DNA of 22,898 bases from Bacteroidales bacterium. GTDB taxonomy: Bacteria > Bacteroidota > Bacteroidia > Bacteroidales > UBA932. Under the pieces are notes generated by a model. It was given only the letters and a program-made list of their open reading frames with translations. It did not search any database and was not told where the DNA came from. Position 1 is the stretch's first letter. Each line of letters begins with the position of its first letter. Shown piece by piece: positions 21,411 to 22,898 of the stretch. The stretch is from the NCBI GenBank assembly GCA_004552615.1, contig SFNZ01000024.1, forward strand, positions 1 through 22,898. Reading direction: 5' to 3'. Made by a program: the position numbers and the translations under genes.

Positions 21411-22898
21411 ATCTGGCCAAGAACACTCTCGAACGGAACCGGGTAGTCTTCGTCATAATCCTTCTTGTACTGGGTGATGAAGTTGTTGTATCTCACCCTC
21501 GCTTCGTCGCTTCGTCCGATTTTGCACAAGGTCCTGACACACACCGCAAGCGCATTCTCATTGAACGGATCTATTTCGAACAGGATATCGGTACAGAGAA
21601 GTGCATTGCCCCAGTCTTCGTTGCCGAATCTCCATCCGGCCTCGCTTGTCACTGCCGGCACAATCTTGTTCTCCATGTCTTCCTTCATGCGGTCGAGCAG
21701 GATGTTCTTCTCGTCGCGGAGGAACTTTCCCCTTGCGAGGATTGAAAGCAGCCTGTCGTTGCCCGGAGAGTAGCATTCCAGCTCCTTCAGGCATTCCACA
21801 TAGTCGCAGAAGATAGGCCCGGTACATTCAATGCTATATCTCTTCTCCTTGAATATCAGATGGATACCATTGATTTTCGCGAGAATCTTCCGCAGGTTGT
21901 TGAGCGTGACTCCGCGGACATTCTTCGAGGTTTCCTCTTCCTTGTCAGGCCACATCATCCCGCTCAGGCGCCGCGAACTGATGCCTCCCTCGGGAGTATA
22001 GTACAGGATGAGCAGGAATGCTTCCTTGAGACGTTCCGTCATCATCGCGGTGATGTCTTCTCCGGACGAACTGATCAGCATGGTGTCTCCGAAAAGAAAT
22101 ATGCTGTCGGGGCATTCTTTCACAGGCCTTATCCTGGCACCGTGTCTCTCGTAGTCCATCATCTCGAAACTACGGTATTTGCGTGACCTCAGGTACAATA
22201 TGACCAGAATCACGATAGTAACAGAAACGAGGGCGGTTGAAGCGAAAATGAACCAAAGCAGCGTGTTCATCTGCACGGGAGTCTCCTCTATGATAGGCGC
22301 CTTCGGAGGGTAGCTGATGGTGTAAGCCGTGACCGATGATCTGATGTCGCCCTTGGATTCTTCCACCAGGGCTATCATCTTGCCAAGTTCCCGGTCGTAG
22401 AACAGATTGGCGTTGGTGGTGATTTTGTCAGAGAATATCGGAATTGTACTGCCGAGCTTGACGTGTTTCCCGTCCTTCATTGCGAACCTGTACAGCTGCA
22501 AGCTCGATTCCGTCACGCTTTCCGGATAGCACAGGGCGTAGAACCCGTCTTCTTCGCATATTGCCATGTTCCTGGCAGCTACGCAGTTGGGCCCTTCCCA
22601 ACTGTCCAATGCCCATTTCTTCCTGACTTCGAATGTGACCGGGTCCACCTGATACAGGTCATAGAAATATTCCCTTCCCACAATCTGGCGGCCGCTCTCG
22701 TTGCCCATTCCTCCGTATATGTAGAGCGAGCCGTCGAATTTGCTGTAACCCATCGCGCAGAAATATCTCGGCCACAATGCGTCACCGGTCAGCTCCGGGC
22801 ATGTTTCCCATTGCCCTGTACGGACATTCATCCTGCGGAATTCACCATTGTACCTGCCGTTTCCGAAACCTCCGTATATATAGAACTGTCCTGAATCT
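21404..22898 (-). CDS. Transmembrane kelch-repeat sensor with SARP-like/BTAD regulator domain (5' partial)
   Basis: The frame is open to the right edge, so the N-terminus lies outside the window; about 497 residues are visible. Numbering from the ATG at 22831, kelch-type beta-propeller repeats come first, with FYIYGGFGN just upstream and SLYIYGGMGN at 35-44. More propeller strands run to about 185. A single membrane helix spans about 190-214 (TLLWFIFASTALVSV and on), with basic RSRKYRS behind it. A winged-helix domain of OmpR/SARP type follows: SIFLFGDTMLISSSGEDI, then RRLSGMMWPDKEEETSKNVR and LNNLRKIL. The last about 130 residues are BTAD/TPR-like (CTDILFEIDPFNENALAVC, then GRSDEARVRYNNFITQY). 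I infer an inner-membrane one-component regulator that reads a periplasmic signal and binds DNA. Target genes are unknown. Confidence 0.85.
   Translation of the reverse strand, partial: DSGQFYIYGGFGNGRYNGEFRRMNVRTGQWETCPELTGDALWPRYFCAMGYSKFDGSLYIYGGMGNESGRQIVGREYFYDLYQVDPVTFEVRKKWALDSWEGPNCVAARNMAICEEDGFYALCYPESVTESSLQLYRFAMKDGKHVKLGSTIPIFSDKITTNANLFYDRELGKMIALVEESKGDIRSSVTAYTISYPPKAPIIEETPVQMNTLLWFIFASTALVSVTIVILVILYLRSRKYRSFEMMDYERHGARIRPVKECPDSIFLFGDTMLISSSGEDITAMMTERLKEAFLLILYYTPEGGISSRRLSGMMWPDKEEETSKNVRGVTLNNLRKILAKINGIHLIFKEKRYSIECTGPIFCDYVECLKELECYSPGNDRLLSILARGKFLRDEKNILLDRMKEDMENKIVPAVTSEAGWRFGNEDWGNALLCTDILFEIDPFNENALAVCVRTLCKIGRSDEARVRYNNFITQYKKDYDEDYPVPFESVLGQIQ

Overview
The window looks like a chromosomal segment of a Bacteroidota, most likely a gut-type Bacteroidales with fairly GC-rich coding DNA. 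The evidence is a recurring TAnnTTTG promoter element (with TTTG about 19-22 nt upstream at the clearest sites), weak Shine-Dalgarno sequences, a fused FeoA-FeoB transporter, families typical of the phylum (DUF4491, short archaeal-type SAHH, GH29 and GH43 enzymes with signal peptides), and dense packing of genes in alternating directions. The genus is not determinable by eye. I see no CRISPR array, transposase, integrase or phage gene.

Layout. 1-1310: 3' part of a CotH-family gene running in from the left edge. 6528-1334 (minus): a tight five-gene run, ahcY, aminopeptidase P, DUF456 protein, UbiA/MenA-like prenyltransferase, radical SAM protein, with gaps of 3 to 21 nt. 6661-7965: secreted alpha-L-fucosidase (GH29). 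8031-9302: pgk with its terminator. 9425-9500 (minus): tRNA-Pro(UGG) with a strong promoter and terminator. 9593-12008: short-chain polyprenyl diphosphate synthase and a U32/TrhP-type tRNA hydroxylation protein. 13536-12017 (minus): metallo-beta-lactamase-fold hydrolase and ComF-type phosphoribosyltransferase. 13599-15440: deoxynucleoside kinase, a lipoprotein that looks like a degenerate GH13 amylase, and a small two-helix membrane protein. 16032-15433 (minus): QueH, divergent from a DUF4491 membrane protein (16116-16442). 17380-16454 (minus): YitT/DUF2179 membrane protein. 17381-17767: the only long gene-free stretch, containing a promoter and about 230 nt of highly structured sequence that I propose is a non-coding RNA or a small inverted-repeat element. 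17768-18778: secreted GH43 arabinanase-like enzyme. 18861-21410: FeoAB ferrous iron transporter. 22898-21404 (minus): a partial gene for a membrane-spanning kelch sensor with a SARP-like DNA-binding and BTAD output module.

Functional themes are SAM/SAH and isoprenoid metabolism (ahcY, radical SAM, UbiA, polyprenyl synthase), tRNA maturation (tRNA-Pro, TrhP, QueH), extracellular glycan breakdown (GH29, GH43) and iron uptake. The most unusual items are the structured intergenic element at about 17505-17737, the kelch-TM-SARP one-component regulator, the catalytically degenerate amylase-like lipoprotein co-directional with a deoxynucleoside kinase, and the UbiA/radical SAM pair inside the ahcY run.
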